Origin: Streptomyces indicus
GTDB lineage: Bacteria; Actinomycetota; Actinomycetes; Streptomycetales; Streptomycetaceae
DNA length: 64,000 nt
NCBI RefSeq assembly: GCF_900100315.1
Contig: NZ_FNFF01000001.1
Location: 1,364,001 to 1,428,000 of the forward strand
Direction of reading: 5' to 3'
The notes beneath the pieces were generated by a model. The model ran no database searches. It worked only from the letters and a program-made list of their open reading frames with translations, and was not told the DNA's origin. Made by a program: the position numbers and the translations under genes. Position 1 is the first letter of the stretch. Each line of letters begins with the position of its first letter. This document shows positions 1 to 8,172 of this stretch, piece after piece.

Positions 1-1
1 G

Positions 2-214
2 GCGACGGCCACGCTGGTCGAGATCGATCTGTGCGTGATCGGGGGCGGGGTGGCCGCGGCGGGCGACCTCCTGTTCGCCCCGCTGCGACGGCACTTGGAG
101 ACGTATGCCGCGCTGTCCTTCGTACGCCACCTGGAGATCACCCCGGCCGCACTGGGCACTGACGCGGGCCTGGTGGGGGCGGCCGCGGCGGCGGGACAGC
201 TGCTCGACGTGTGA
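2..214 (+). CDS. ROK family sugar kinase/regulator, C-terminal fragment
   Basis: This is the last 70 residues of a gene that runs in from the left edge. The visible part contains EIDLCVIGGGVAAAGDLL followed by LETYAALSF and ALGTDAGLVGAAAAA. That is the usual end of ROK-family glucokinases and ROK repressors: the glycine-rich G-G-G-V-x-x-A-G turn, then the closing alanine-rich helix after a D-A-G-L motif. The family phosphorylates glucose or similar sugars or acts as a sugar-responsive repressor; which one cannot be told without the N-terminus. It converges on the HxlR gene downstream. The first base shown is not a codon start, so the codon boundary at base 2 is set by the reading frame. Confidence 0.72.
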   Translation, partial: ATATLVEIDLCVIGGGVAAAGDLLFAPLRRHLETYAALSFVRHLEITPAALGTDAGLVGAAAAAGQLLDV

Positions 215-273
215 GGGCGCGGACGGACGTGTGAGGTACCGGGGGGCTGGGCAGGCGGGCGGGACCGCGGGGG

Positions 274-747
274 TCAGGCCGGGCGGCTGTCGTATGTCTC
301 GCGGTGCACGAGCACCTCGTCCATGTGGGTCTCCGCCCACTCCTTGACCCCGCGCATGAGGTGCTGGAGCGAGCGGCCGAGCGCGGTCAGCTCGTAGGTG
401 ACCGTGACCGGGACGGTCGGGGTGACGGTGCGGGTGATCAGGCCGTCGCGTTCGAGTGCGCGCAGCGTCTGCGTGAGCATCTTCTGGCTGACGCCCGCGA
501 GTTGGCGCGAGAGGTCGGAGTAGCGCAGCGCACGCGGCTGCCCGGCAGTCTCGTCCTCCGCACCGGGCCGCGCGCCCTCAGCCGTGCCGCCCGGCTGCGG
601 GCCCTCGCTGGTCAGCGCGGCCAGGACGAGGGCCACCCACTTGTCGGAGATCCGGGCGAGCAGCTGCCGGCTGGGGCAGACGTCGAGGAACGCGTTGTAT
701 TCCCGCTTCGCCTGCTCCCGCTTGTGGGCCGCGGTCGTGGTCGCCAT
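274..747 (-). CDS. HxlR-family transcriptional regulator
   Basis: A 157-residue winged-helix regulator of the HxlR family. The family landmarks are present: an early cysteine in DVCPSRQLL (C24), then [13 protein letters not shown], then [32 protein letters not shown] and the closing [11 protein letters not shown]. The ATG at 747 is chosen because an AGAAAGG ribosome site precedes it; an in-frame start 33 bases further up has no such site. It is divergent from the oxidoreductase at 865, the usual arrangement for a redox- or electrophile-sensing HxlR protein and its target. One oddity is an extra Gly/Pro/Glu-rich stretch at about residues 50-72, exactly where family members have a short link from the K-W helix to the recognition helices. 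Confidence 0.9.
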   Translation of the reverse strand: MATTTAAHKREQAKREYNAFLDVCPSRQLLARISDKWVALVLAALTSEGPQPGGTAEGARPGAEDETAGQPRALRYSDLSRQLAGVSQKMLTQTLRALERDGLITRTVTPTVPVTVTYELTALGRSLQHLMRGVKEWAETHMDEVLVHRETYDSRPA

Positions 748-864
748 CGAACTACCCTTTCTGTCGGGGGAGTTACGCACTTTCAGGTGCCTACTTCCCG
801 CTGGAGAGCAACGGCTTCAGAGTGATGCACACAGCCACCGAGCACAAGCCACCTGGAGCACCCC

Positions 865-1782
865 ATGAACGCAGCCACCTACCGCGCAGCCGTCGTCCGC
901 ACGCCCGCGGGCCCGGACTCCATCGAGATCGTCGACGTCCCCCTCACCGCGCCCGGGCCCGGCGAGGTCCGCGTCGAGATCGCCGCAGCGGGGGTCAACC
1001 CCGTGGACCTCGGCGTCGTGAACGGCGTCTTCCACGCGCTGGGCATGGTCCACCAACCCGAACACACCGGAATCGGCTGGGACTTCGCCGGCACCATCGC
1101 CGCCGTCGGGCCTGGGGTCGAGCTGGCGGTCGGCACGCGCGTCGCCGGTCTGGTCGACGGCTTCGACCGCGATTTCGGCCCGTACGCCGAGCAGCTCGTC
1201 ATCCCGGCCGCCCAGCTCGCCGTCGTACCGGACGGCCTGGACCTGACCGTGGCGGCGACCGTGCCGGTCAACGCGCTCGCCGCGGCCCAGCTGCTCGACC
1301 TGCTCGGGGACGCGCCCGCCGACGGCAACAGGCTGCTCGTGACCGGGGCGGCCGGCGCGGTGGGCGCGTACACCGCCGCCCTCGCGCCGGAGCGCGGCTG
1401 GCGCGTGACGGGACTCGCCAGGGAGCAGGACGAGGAGTTCGTACGGAGCCTCGGCGCCGAGTTCACCGCCGCCCCAGAACGCGGCTGGGACGCGGTCGCC
1501 GACGGTGCGGCCCTCCAGGAGGCGGCGGTCGCCCTGGTGCGCGACGGCGGCGCGTTCGTCGGCGTGCAGCCGAGCGCGCGGCCGGCCGCCGAACGCGGCA
1601 TCTCGGTCGACGTGGTCGTCACCCACCCCGACGGCGCGCGCCTCGGCGACCTGCTCGCCCGCACCGCCGCCGGCGAGCTGCCGGCCCGCGTACAGGCCGT
1701 CCTGCCCCTGGCCCAGGCCGCCGAGGCCCACCGCGCCATGGCTAAGGGCGGGGTGCGCGGGCGGTACGTGCTGGTGCCCTGA
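865..1782 (+). CDS. NADP-dependent MDR oxidoreductase (quinone reductase-like)
   Basis: A 305-residue medium-chain dehydrogenase/reductase of the zinc-free quinone oxidoreductase type. The N-terminal GroES-like domain carries PGPGEVRVEIAAAGVNPVD, followed by a Rossmann domain with TGAAGAVGAYTAAL near residues 157-170. There are no catalytic-zinc cysteines. Members reduce quinones, enones or aldehydes with NADPH in the cytoplasm; the substrate here is unknown. The start is an ATG preceded by a TGGAG ribosome site. It lies divergent from the HxlR gene with about 115 bases between the two starts, so direct control by that regulator is likely but inferred. The region after the stop contains a 21-base tandem repeat. 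Confidence 0.88.
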   Translation: MNAATYRAAVVRTPAGPDSIEIVDVPLTAPGPGEVRVEIAAAGVNPVDLGVVNGVFHALGMVHQPEHTGIGWDFAGTIAAVGPGVELAVGTRVAGLVDGFDRDFGPYAEQLVIPAAQLAVVPDGLDLTVAATVPVNALAAAQLLDLLGDAPADGNRLLVTGAAGAVGAYTAALAPERGWRVTGLAREQDEEFVRSLGAEFTAAPERGWDAVADGAALQEAAVALVRDGGAFVGVQPSARPAAERGISVDVVVTHPDGARLGDLLARTAAGELPARVQAVLPLAQAAEAHRAMAKGGVRGRYVLVP

Positions 1783-1787
1783 GTACG

Positions 1788-1829
1788 CGGGAGCGGGGGC
1801 GCGGGGTCCGGGAGCGGGGGCGCGGGATC
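1788..1829. repeat. Tandem 21-bp duplication
   Basis: Two adjacent 21-base copies that differ at one position, followed by a partial third, directly after the stop codon of the MDR oxidoreductase. Each copy begins CGGGAGCGGGGGCGC. It is a G-rich slippage-type duplication with no coding role. Confidence 0.8.
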
Positions 1830-1873
1830 CGGGAGCCGGATCGGCGCCGTCGCTCCCGAGCCACCTCCGGCTC

Positions 1874-2722
1874 TCACCCCAGCGCGAGCAGCACCGTCGC
1901 CACCAGCGCCCCCCAAAGCCCCACCGCCTGACGGCGGTTGACGTGTTCGTGGAGGAGGGTCAGGCCGAGGATCACGGGCAGGGCGGGGTAGAGCGAGGCG
2001 AGGACCACGGCCACCGCCAGCAGCTGCTGGTGGGTCGCCAGCAGGTACAGGCTGAGGCCGAGGGCCGCGCCCGCGCCGATCAGGAGCGCCTGGAGGCCCT
2101 GCCGCACGGGCACGCGCAGGTGGCGTACGGACGGCGGCAGCAGCACCAGGACGGCGGCGGCGCGGCCCGCGGCCACCGGCCACAGGCCGCCGGACTCCCC
2201 GGCCTGGGCGAGCGCGAGGTACTGCACCGCCACTCCCGCGCTGGCCAGGAGACCGTCCGGCACGCCCGCACTCGCCAGGAGACCGTCCCGCACGCCCCGC
2301 CGGCCCGGGGTGCCGCGGCCGCCGGAGACCAGCCACAGCGCGGGAGCCGTGACCGCAATGCCCGCCCAGGCCAGGGGCGTCGGGCGGTCGTGCAGGAGCA
2401 GGACCCCGGTGAGGACGGACAGGGCCACCGAGGTGACGGCGCTCACCGGCACGACCACGCTCATGTCGCCCCGGGCGAGCCCCCGGTTCAGGAACCACAT
2501 CGCGGCCGCACTGCCCACCCCGGAGAGCGCGCCCCAGGCCAGGCCGGTCGCCGTGACGGACGGTGCGGGGACGAGCAGGGCGGCCGCCACGGCGAGGACC
2601 AGGCCGCCGATCTGGCCGAGCAGCGTGACCGCCGCGAAGGGGATACGGCGTGACAGGATCCCGCCGGCGAAGTCGACGATGCCGTAGCAGACGGCGGAGG
2701 CCAGCGCGAGGAGTGCACCCAT
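1874..2722 (-). CDS. DMT-superfamily (EamA-like) transporter
   Basis: A 282-residue integral membrane protein with about ten hydrophobic segments in two homologous halves, as in the drug/metabolite transporter superfamily. The start MGALLALASAVCYGIVDFAGGILSRR and the later FLNRGLARGDMSVVVPVSAVTSV are typical of EamA domains. Such proteins export amino acids, metabolites or drugs; the substrate is not evident. The loop between the halves contains an in-frame duplication giving the peptide GLLASAGV twice (bases 2231-2290), which lengthens a cytoplasmic loop and should be tolerated. The start has no clear ribosome site. A 15-base triple repeat lies between this gene's promoter and the acyl-CoA ligase 3' end. 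Confidence 0.85.
   Translation of the reverse strand: MGALLALASAVCYGIVDFAGGILSRRIPFAAVTLLGQIGGLVLAVAAALLVPAPSVTATGLAWGALSGVGSAAAMWFLNRGLARGDMSVVVPVSAVTSVALSVLTGVLLLHDRPTPLAWAGIAVTAPALWLVSGGRGTPGRRGVRDGLLASAGVPDGLLASAGVAVQYLALAQAGESGGLWPVAAGRAAAVLVLLPPSVRHLRVPVRQGLQALLIGAGAALGLSLYLLATHQQLLAVAVVLASLYPALPVILGLTLLHEHVNRRQAVGLWGALVATVLLALG
2231..2290. repeat. In-frame 30-bp tandem duplication inside the DMT gene
   Basis: Two adjacent 30-base units with 26 of 30 positions identical, both coding, each giving ten residues that include GLLASAG. The length is a multiple of three, so the frame is kept. Confidence 0.8.
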
Positions 2723-2778
2723 CCGGCGATGGGTTCCCCGCGCGGCCCGGCTGAAGCACCGGCCCGCGGCCGCCCGGC

Positions 2779-2823
2779 CCTCGCCCGACCGGACCTCGCC
2801 CGACCGGACCTCGCTCGACCGGC
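2779..2823. repeat. Three 15-bp tandem repeats
   Basis: Three consecutive units of the form CCTCGCCCGACCGGA (the last has two changes) just beyond the 3' end of the acyl-CoA ligase gene and upstream of the DMT transporter. No protein or hairpin is obvious. Confidence 0.8.
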
Positions 2824-2824
2824 C

Positions 2825-4366
2825 TCAGTTGATCTGCCGCTCCTGCCCCTCCCAGTACGGCTCGCGCAGCTTGAACTTCTGGATCTTGCCGGTGGCCGTG
2901 CGCGGGATCGAGGCGCGGAACTCCACCGAGGTCGGTGCCTTGTAGCCGGCGATACGGGCCTTGCAGTGGGCGATCAGATCGGCATCCGTGGCGCTCGCGC
3001 CCTCCTCCAGGACCACCAGCGCCTTGATGGTCTCGCCCCACTTCTCGTGCGGGACGCCGATCACCGCGACCTCGGCCACCGCGGGGTGGCTGAAGAGGGT
3101 GTCCTCGACCTCGATGGACGAGACGTTCTCGCCGCCCGTGATGATGACGTCCTTCTTGCGGTCGGAGATGGTCAGATGGCCGTCCTGCGGGTCGATCGTG
3201 CCGCCGTCGCCGGTGTGGAACCAGCCGCCTTCCAGGGCCGCCGCGGTCTCCTCGGGCTTGTCCCAGTAGCCGTCGAGGACGACGTTGGACTGCGCCAACA
3301 CCTCACCGGACGGCGCGACTTCGAGCCGTACGCCGAGCGCCGGGAGCCCGGCCCGGGAGAGCTTGCGGGCGCGCTCCTGCGCCGGCAGCGCGTCGTCCTG
3401 GGGGCGGGTGCGGTTGAAGGTGAGCAGCGGCGAGGTCTCGGTGAGGCCGTAGATCTGGGTGAACTCCCAGCCCAGTTCCTCCTCCACGCGCTGGATCGTC
3501 CGGCTCGGCGGCGGCGCGCCCGCACACACCACCCGCACCCTGTCGCGGCCGGGGATCTCGCCCTGCCAGTCGGCGGCCGCGGCGAGCACCGCGTTCCACA
3601 CGGCGGGCGCCCCGCACATCAGGGTCACACCGTGCTGCTCGACCCGGCGCAGGATCTCCGTGCCGTCGACCTTGCGCAGCACGACCTGCTTGGCGCCGAG
3701 CCCGGCCATCACGAAGGGCATGCCCCAGCCGTTGCAGTGGAACATCGGCAGCGTGTGCAGGTACACGTCCCGCTCCCAGGCGCGGGTGTGCAGGCCGAAG
3801 GTGAGGCCGTTCACCCAGATGTTGCGGTGGGTGAGCTGAACTCCCTTGGGGCGTGCGGTGGTTCCGGAGGTGTAGTTGATGGTGGCGGTGGCGTCCTCGT
3901 CCGGCTGCGACCACGGGCGCGGCTCGACGCCGAAGCGCATCACCTCGGTCTCGGTCTGCTCACCGAGCACGAAGCGGTGCCGGGCCTTGACCGAGGCGAG
4001 CGCGTCGTCGAGCTCCGGGTCGACGAGGACGGCCGAGGCGCCGCTCTGCTGGACGATGTACTCGGTCTCCTCGGGCTTGAGGCGGAAGTTCACGGGCACG
4101 GCGATGCGGCCGCTCATCGGCACGGCGAACAGCAGCTCCAGCATCCGCGCGGAGTTGTGGCTGACGACGGCCACGCGCTCGCCCTCGCCGATGCCGAGCG
4201 CGTCGAACCCGGCCTGCCAGGCGCGCACCCGCTCGCCGAGCCGCCCGTAGGTGGAGTCCGGTACGACGGATGCGGGCTGGTCCGGCTCGTCGACGACACC
4301 GGGGCTGTCGGCGAAGCCCGCCTCCGCCCGGTGGAGGAAGTCCGCGACGGTCATCGGCATCCGCAT
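2825..4366 (-). CDS. Acyl-CoA ligase (AMP-forming fatty-acid CoA synthetase family)
   Basis: A 513-residue ANL-superfamily adenylating enzyme that would activate a carboxylic acid with ATP and load it on CoA. Visible core motifs are the P-loop YTSGTTARPKG (about residue 163), YGLTETSP (about 303), the GWFHTGDGG and DRKKDVIITGGENVSS hinge region (about 380-412) and the C-terminal catalytic lysine in PRTATGKIQK (about 485-494). The ATG at 4366 has AGGAGAG five bases upstream; the open frame continues much further up but has no good site. It is divergent from the GAF/LuxR regulator at 4634, so that protein may control it. Chain length is not readable; the motifs resemble medium- and long-chain or broad-substrate members. 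Confidence 0.92.
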   Translation of the reverse strand: MRMPMTVADFLHRAEAGFADSPGVVDEPDQPASVVPDSTYGRLGERVRAWQAGFDALGIGEGERVAVVSHNSARMLELLFAVPMSGRIAVPVNFRLKPEETEYIVQQSGASAVLVDPELDDALASVKARHRFVLGEQTETEVMRFGVEPRPWSQPDEDATATINYTSGTTARPKGVQLTHRNIWVNGLTFGLHTRAWERDVYLHTLPMFHCNGWGMPFVMAGLGAKQVVLRKVDGTEILRRVEQHGVTLMCGAPAVWNAVLAAAADWQGEIPGRDRVRVVCAGAPPPSRTIQRVEEELGWEFTQIYGLTETSPLLTFNRTRPQDDALPAQERARKLSRAGLPALGVRLEVAPSGEVLAQSNVVLDGYWDKPEETAAALEGGWFHTGDGGTIDPQDGHLTISDRKKDVIITGGENVSSIEVEDTLFSHPAVAEVAVIGVPHEKWGETIKALVVLEEGASATDADLIAHCKARIAGYKAPTSVEFRASIPRTATGKIQKFKLREPYWEGQERQIN

Positions 4367-4404
4367 GGTGTCTCTCCTGTGATCCGCTGCTGTCGGCTGT
4401 GATC

Positions 4405-4446
4405 GGTGGGTTGTCGGTTGTGTTCGGCGGGTTGTCGGTTGCGTTC
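4405..4446. repeat. Tandem 21-bp duplication in a promoter region
   Basis: Two adjacent 21-base units sharing 19 positions, each containing GGGTTGTCGGTTG, lie about 40 bases upstream of the acyl-CoA ligase start, in the divergent region shared with the LuxR-type regulator. A slippage product is likely; a duplicated operator is possible. Confidence 0.7.
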
Positions 4447-4633
4447 CGGTGCGGTCGCCCGTGATCGGTGCTCTCGACCGTATTCCGTTCCTCTGCCCCA
4501 CTTCGGCGGGACCGGCCGGTCTGCGGCCAGTCCCTACGTAGCATCCTGTGCTCAGAGGCACCGGTACCACCAGACCCCGTGGTGTCGGACGGGACCGGAG
4601 CGCGGACGTGGGAGCACGAGAGGGGGCCGGCAG

Positions 4634-5536
4634 GTGACGGGGTACGAGAGGTACGAGGGGCACGAGGGCGAGGACGCCGACGCGTTCGCGTTGCGGTCGG
4701 CGCTGGTGCGGCTGCGCCGTGACACCGGGCTGCCCGTGGCGCTCGGCGGGCTGCTCCACGACCGCCTCAAGTCGCCACCCGCGCCGGGCAGTCAGCGGGG
4801 CAGGCTGCGCATCGACGAGGTCAGCGGCACGTACTCCAGCGCCCTTCAGGGCATCGGTATCGCTACGGGTTCGGGGCTCGGCGGCAAGACCGTCGCGCTG
4901 TCGCGGCCCTGCGCGGTGGTCGACTACCAGGAGGCCCGGCACATCAGCCACGAGTACGACGCGGTGGTCGCCGCCGAGGGGCTGCGGTCGGTGCTCGCGG
5001 TGCCGGTGATCGTCCGGCGCCAGGTGCGCGGGGTCCTGTACGGGGCGCTGCGCGCGCCGCGTCCGATGGGCGAGCGGATCCTGACGGCGGCGGTCGCGGC
5101 GGCGCGCGATGTCGAACAGGCCCTGGTCGTACGGGAGGAGGCGCAGGCCCTCCTGATGGCGGCGCGCGAGCCGGCCGTGGGAGCGGACGCCTGGGAGCGG
5201 GTGCGCGAGGCGCACAGCGCGCTGCGCGCCCTGGCCCCGAAGCTGGACGACCCGCTGCTGCGGGCAGAACTGGAGGCGGTGTACGGCACGTTGGCGTCCG
5301 CGGCCGACTCCTCCGTACGGGCCGGGCGCCCCGCGCCGGAGGTGCGGCTCGCCCCGCGCGAGGTGGACGTGCTGGCCTGCGTCGCCCTCGGCGCCACCAA
5401 CGCGGCGGCGGCCGAGCGGCTCGGTCTCGGCGCCGAGACGGTGAAGGGCTATCTGCGCTCGGCCATGCGCAAGTTGGGGGCGCGCTCGCGCTGGGAGGCC
5501 GTGGTGGCGGCGCGACGGGCGGGGCTGCTGCCCTGA
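4634..5536 (+). CDS. GAF-domain/LuxR-type HTH transcriptional regulator
   Basis: A 300-residue regulator. The N-terminal two thirds (about residues 20-160) look like a GAF sensory domain, with SGTYSSALQGIGIATGSGLGGK and VLAVPVIVRRQVRGVLYGALR. The C-terminus is a LuxR/NarL helix-turn-helix: LAPREVDVLACVALGATNAAAAERLGLGAETVKGYLRSAMRKLGARSR. The GTG at 4634 is preferred because a purine-rich GAGAGGGGG site precedes it; the open frame extends further up but into intergenic repeats. It is divergent from the acyl-CoA ligase and could sense its substrate or a small ligand. The ligand is unknown. Confidence 0.87.
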   Translation: MTGYERYEGHEGEDADAFALRSALVRLRRDTGLPVALGGLLHDRLKSPPAPGSQRGRLRIDEVSGTYSSALQGIGIATGSGLGGKTVALSRPCAVVDYQEARHISHEYDAVVAAEGLRSVLAVPVIVRRQVRGVLYGALRAPRPMGERILTAAVAAARDVEQALVVREEAQALLMAAREPAVGADAWERVREAHSALRALAPKLDDPLLRAELEAVYGTLASAADSSVRAGRPAPEVRLAPREVDVLACVALGATNAAAAERLGLGAETVKGYLRSAMRKLGARSRWEAVVAARRAGLLP

Positions 5537-5558
5537 GCGACGCCCGCTCCCCCGCCCG

Positions 5559-5606
5559 CCTGCGAACCCGTGAGCCTGTGAACCCGTGAGCCTGTGAACC
5601 CGTGAA
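5559..5606. repeat. Three 16-bp tandem repeats
   Basis: Three consecutive units close to CCTGTGAACCCGTGAG, in the 130-base gap between the LuxR-type regulator and the LysE exporter. The units differ by one base each. They may affect the LysE promoter, but nothing in them is a recognised operator. Confidence 0.8.
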
Positions 5607-5669
5607 CCCGCGGCAAGGGCCTGACATCCGCTGCCCCGCGTCACCTAGCATCGCGGCGGGGGTGAGGAC

Positions 5670-6320
5670 ATGGTGTCCATGGACCGGCTGCTCGCGTTCG
5701 CCGCGATGTCGCTGCTCGTGATCGTGATCCCGGGGCCGAGCGTGCTGTTCGTGATCGGGCGCGCCCTCGCGCACGGCCGGCGCACGGCGATGGCGACGGT
5801 CCTGGGGAACGTGGTCGGCTCGTATCTGCTCGTGGTGGCGGTCGCCCTCGGGGTCGGCACGCTGGTGGAGCGCTCGGTCGCGGTGTTCGTGACGGTGAAG
5901 CTCGCGGGTGCCGCGTATCTGATGTACCTGGGGGTGCAGGCGTACCGGCACCGCAAGGACATGAAGGCCTCCGCGATCCGCGCCGCGGCCGGGAAGGGCG
6001 AGCGGCGCGGGGATCTGCGGACCGTGGCCGACGGCGTGATCGTGGGGGTCACCAACCCCAAGGGCATCGTCTTCTTCGCCGCCGTGCTCCCCCAGTTCGT
6101 GGACCATTCCGCGGGCGGGCTGCCCGGGCAGATGCTGATCCTCGGTCTGGTGCCGATCTGCATCGGCCTGGTCACCGACACGCTGTGGGGCCTGACGGCC
6201 TCGGCCGCCCGCACCTGGTTCGCCCGCTCCGACCGCCGGCTGTCGATGATCGGGGGCGCGGGCGGGTTCGCGATGATCGGGCTCGGGGTGACGGTGGCGG
6301 CCACGGGGCGCGCGGACTGA
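5670..6320 (+). CDS. LysE-family amino-acid exporter
   Basis: A 216-residue membrane protein with about six hydrophobic segments. The start MDRLLAFAAMSLLVIVIPGPSVLFVIGRALAHGRR contains the P-G-P motif in the first helix that marks LysE/RhtB transporters, and GVIVGVTNPKGIVFFAAVLPQFV is the second family signature. The family exports lysine, arginine, homoserine lactones or other amino-acid-like compounds. The first ATG follows a GGTGAGG ribosome site; the ATG three codons on is an alternative. It converges closely with the AlkZ-like gene, with fewer than 20 bases between the stops. Confidence 0.92.
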   Translation: MVSMDRLLAFAAMSLLVIVIPGPSVLFVIGRALAHGRRTAMATVLGNVVGSYLLVVAVALGVGTLVERSVAVFVTVKLAGAAYLMYLGVQAYRHRKDMKASAIRAAAGKGERRGDLRTVADGVIVGVTNPKGIVFFAAVLPQFVDHSAGGLPGQMLILGLVPICIGLVTDTLWGLTASAARTWFARSDRRLSMIGGAGGFAMIGLGVTVAATGRAD

Positions 6321-6339
6321 CCGCCCCGCCGCGCCGGGC

Positions 6340-7464
6340 TCAGGCGCCCACCACCTGCCCGTACCGGAGGTCGTACGGGACCCCCGTGCCCATCGGGCCG
6401 TCGAGCAGCCGCGCCGCCTCGGCCTCCAGCTCGGCCCGCTGGGCCTTGGTGAGCGTGCCGAAGGGCTCGAACGTGACGGTCGCCGACTCCTTCTCCTCGG
6501 TGAGCTTCCAGGTGCCGGCGAGGAACCCGTCGACGAGGAAGACGCTGTAGGCGAAGTTGCCCAGCCAGGTACGGCCCTTGAGGTCCGGCGGCACGACGCG
6601 GGTGCGGTCGGCGTGGGACAGGAGCAGGTTGTCGAACTCGGGCAGCAGCCGGGCCGGCGCCGGGGTGTCCGCGTCGGGGCGGGACGCGTCCGGCAGGTCG
6701 AAGAGCTCGACGCCGTGCTCGTCGCGGAAGGTCGTCAGGCCGGGGCGCAGCCGCTCGAACACCTCCCGCATCCGGGTCAGGCCGCTCCAGGTCTGGAAGT
6801 CCTTCACGGACGCCGGTCCGAACGCGCCGAGGTAGCGCAGGACCGTGTCGTCCGGGTCCGCGTCCGCGGTGTCGTCCCGGCCGAGCCAGTGCGTCAGCGT
6901 CGTCAGCGAGACCTGGCCGCTCTGCCGCCACAGGCCGCGCGGGGTGACCTGGACGAGCGGCAGCGAGCAGCGGGCCGCGATGCCGAGCGCCTGCGGGTCG
7001 GCGTCCGGCCAGGTGCGCAGCAGGTGCTCGCGGATCTGCGCGAGCGTGCGCGGCTGCTCCTCGACCAGCTCCTTCGCCTGTGCGGTCAGCCGGTCCAGGT
7101 CCACGCCGGCCAGGCCCTTGCGGAACATGTTCAGCTCGCGGGTGCGTGCGGGCTGGACGAGGCGGCGCAGGGCGAGCGCGTCGTCCGCGGTGTGCGTGTG
7201 GATCGTGGAGCGCATGGTGACGATCCGGACGAGCTCGCGGTCCTGCATGAGGGCCGAGAACGCGGCCGGGTCGAACTCCTCGAGCCGGGCCGCGAGGGCG
7301 TAGTAGGGCGGCTTGACGTTCTGCGCCTGGAGGCCGAGGAGGTGGGACACGGCGGCGGCGGGCTTCATGGGGTGCCGGCGCAGGAGCAGCTGCCGGTCGA
7401 GGGTGGCGCGGTTGAGCGCGCGGGTGCTGAGCACAGGACCTTGGGCCTTCTTGGCTGCCGTCAT
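6340..7464 (-). CDS. AlkZ-like winged-helix DNA glycosylase family protein
   Basis: A 374-residue protein of the HTH_42/AlkZ family (three winged-helix modules; related to E. coli YcaQ). Characterised members excise bulky alkyl or crosslinked bases from DNA. The N-terminal LLGLQAQNVKPPYYALAARL has the Q-x-Q pair (Q46, Q48) at the position of the catalytic Q-aliphatic-Q motif of Streptomyces AlkZ-type enzymes. The central FGPASVKDFQTWSGL and C-terminal LLPEFDNLLLSHADRTRVVPPDLKGRTWLGNF are also typical. Streptomyces carry several paralogues, some giving self-resistance to a genotoxic metabolite, but no such cluster is visible here. The ATG at 7464 is chosen; an in-frame GTG three codons earlier is possible. 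Confidence 0.85.
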   Translation of the reverse strand: MTAAKKAQGPVLSTRALNRATLDRQLLLRRHPMKPAAAVSHLLGLQAQNVKPPYYALAARLEEFDPAAFSALMQDRELVRIVTMRSTIHTHTADDALALRRLVQPARTRELNMFRKGLAGVDLDRLTAQAKELVEEQPRTLAQIREHLLRTWPDADPQALGIAARCSLPLVQVTPRGLWRQSGQVSLTTLTHWLGRDDTADADPDDTVLRYLGAFGPASVKDFQTWSGLTRMREVFERLRPGLTTFRDEHGVELFDLPDASRPDADTPAPARLLPEFDNLLLSHADRTRVVPPDLKGRTWLGNFAYSVFLVDGFLAGTWKLTEEKESATVTFEPFGTLTKAQRAELEAEAARLLDGPMGTGVPYDLRYGQVVGA

Positions 7465-7625
7465 GTGCTGCACGTTAGCGAGGGACGCGGACAGTTTCTG
7501 TCCGCGATGCGGCGGCGCGGAAAATCAGTGGACGCGGCTCCGCTTCCCGGTGTTCTCTTGATCCGTCGCCGGGGCTCGCGCACCGGCCGTCCACCCGTTC
7601 CTGCACTGATGATTGAGGTGTCTTG

Positions 7626-7667
7626 ATGACCCGCCTCGCGCCGAGCGCGCCTCGCGTCATCGCGTAA
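7626..7667 (+). CDS. Possible 13-residue leader peptide before the RNHCP genes
   Basis: A short ORF, MTRLAPSAPRVIA, starts five bases after a GAGGTG ribosome-binding sequence and ends with TAA. It sits 93 bases before the first RNHCP gene. The bases around its start (GATGAC at 7625-7630) can pair with GTCATC at 7656-7661, so the ORF lies in a stem-loop, as attenuator leader peptides often do. No codon run reveals an obvious amino-acid sensor. Whether it is translated is an inference from spacing and position only. Confidence 0.35.
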   Translation: MTRLAPSAPRVIA

Positions 7668-7760
7668 TACCGACTCAGGTCCCCACTGACCCAAGGTCCA
7701 CCGAGGCCCGCTCGGCCTGCTCTTGCTGTCATCGCACACTTCTCAGCAAGGAGCACCCGG

Positions 7761-8150
7761 GTGTCCAGCGATCACCTCGCACACCAGCACCGCACCACCC
7801 CGTCCGCGGCACTCAGCACCGACACGTTCACGTGCGTGCGCTGCGGGCTGACCGTGTCGTCGTATGCCGCCGACACGACGCGGCGCAACCACTGTCCGTC
7901 CTGTCTGCACTCGCGGCACGTTCTCGACCAGGTCGAGGGCGGTCCGTCCGCGTGCGGCTCGCGGATGAGTCCCATCGCCATCGCCGTGCTGCGCACGGGC
8001 GACTGGACGCTCGTCCACCGCTGCGTCCGCTGCGGCGAGCTCAGTTCGGATCCGGTCTGCGCCGACGACAACCAGCTCATCCTGATGCGGATGGCCGTGC
8101 GGCCGCTGGCCGATCCCCCGTTCCCGCTCGAAGCGTTCGGCACGCTCTGA
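7761..8150 (+). CDS. RNHCP domain protein (first of two)
   Basis: A 129-residue protein with the RNHCP signature. A Cys pair (C25-x2-C28) is followed by RRNHCPSCLHSRHVLD (residues 41-56), then a third Cys, CGSRMSPIAIAVL, and a last zinc-ribbon-like HRCVRCGELSSDP, with DDNQLILMRMAVRPL at the end. The spaced CxxC pairs suggest structural zinc binding. The family has no known function; the names of its conserved residues define it. The GTG start is fixed by an AAGGAG ribosome site seven bases upstream. It is followed after 22 bases by a paralogue, so the two form an operon that ends at a strong terminator. Confidence 0.9.
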   Translation: MSSDHLAHQHRTTPSAALSTDTFTCVRCGLTVSSYAADTTRRNHCPSCLHSRHVLDQVEGGPSACGSRMSPIAIAVLRTGDWTLVHRCVRCGELSSDPVCADDNQLILMRMAVRPLADPPFPLEAFGTL

Positions 8151-8172
8151 GCGCGGCCACGGAGGATTCGCC

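Noticed and set aside
1788..5606. CRISPR array
   Set aside because: The repeats are directly adjacent without unique spacers, are 15-30 bases with few copies, and there are no cas genes.
4367..5644. An N-terminal extension of the acyl-CoA ligase to 939 residues
   Set aside because: It reads antisense to the GAF/LuxR gene and through tandem repeats. A good ribosome site is at 4366.
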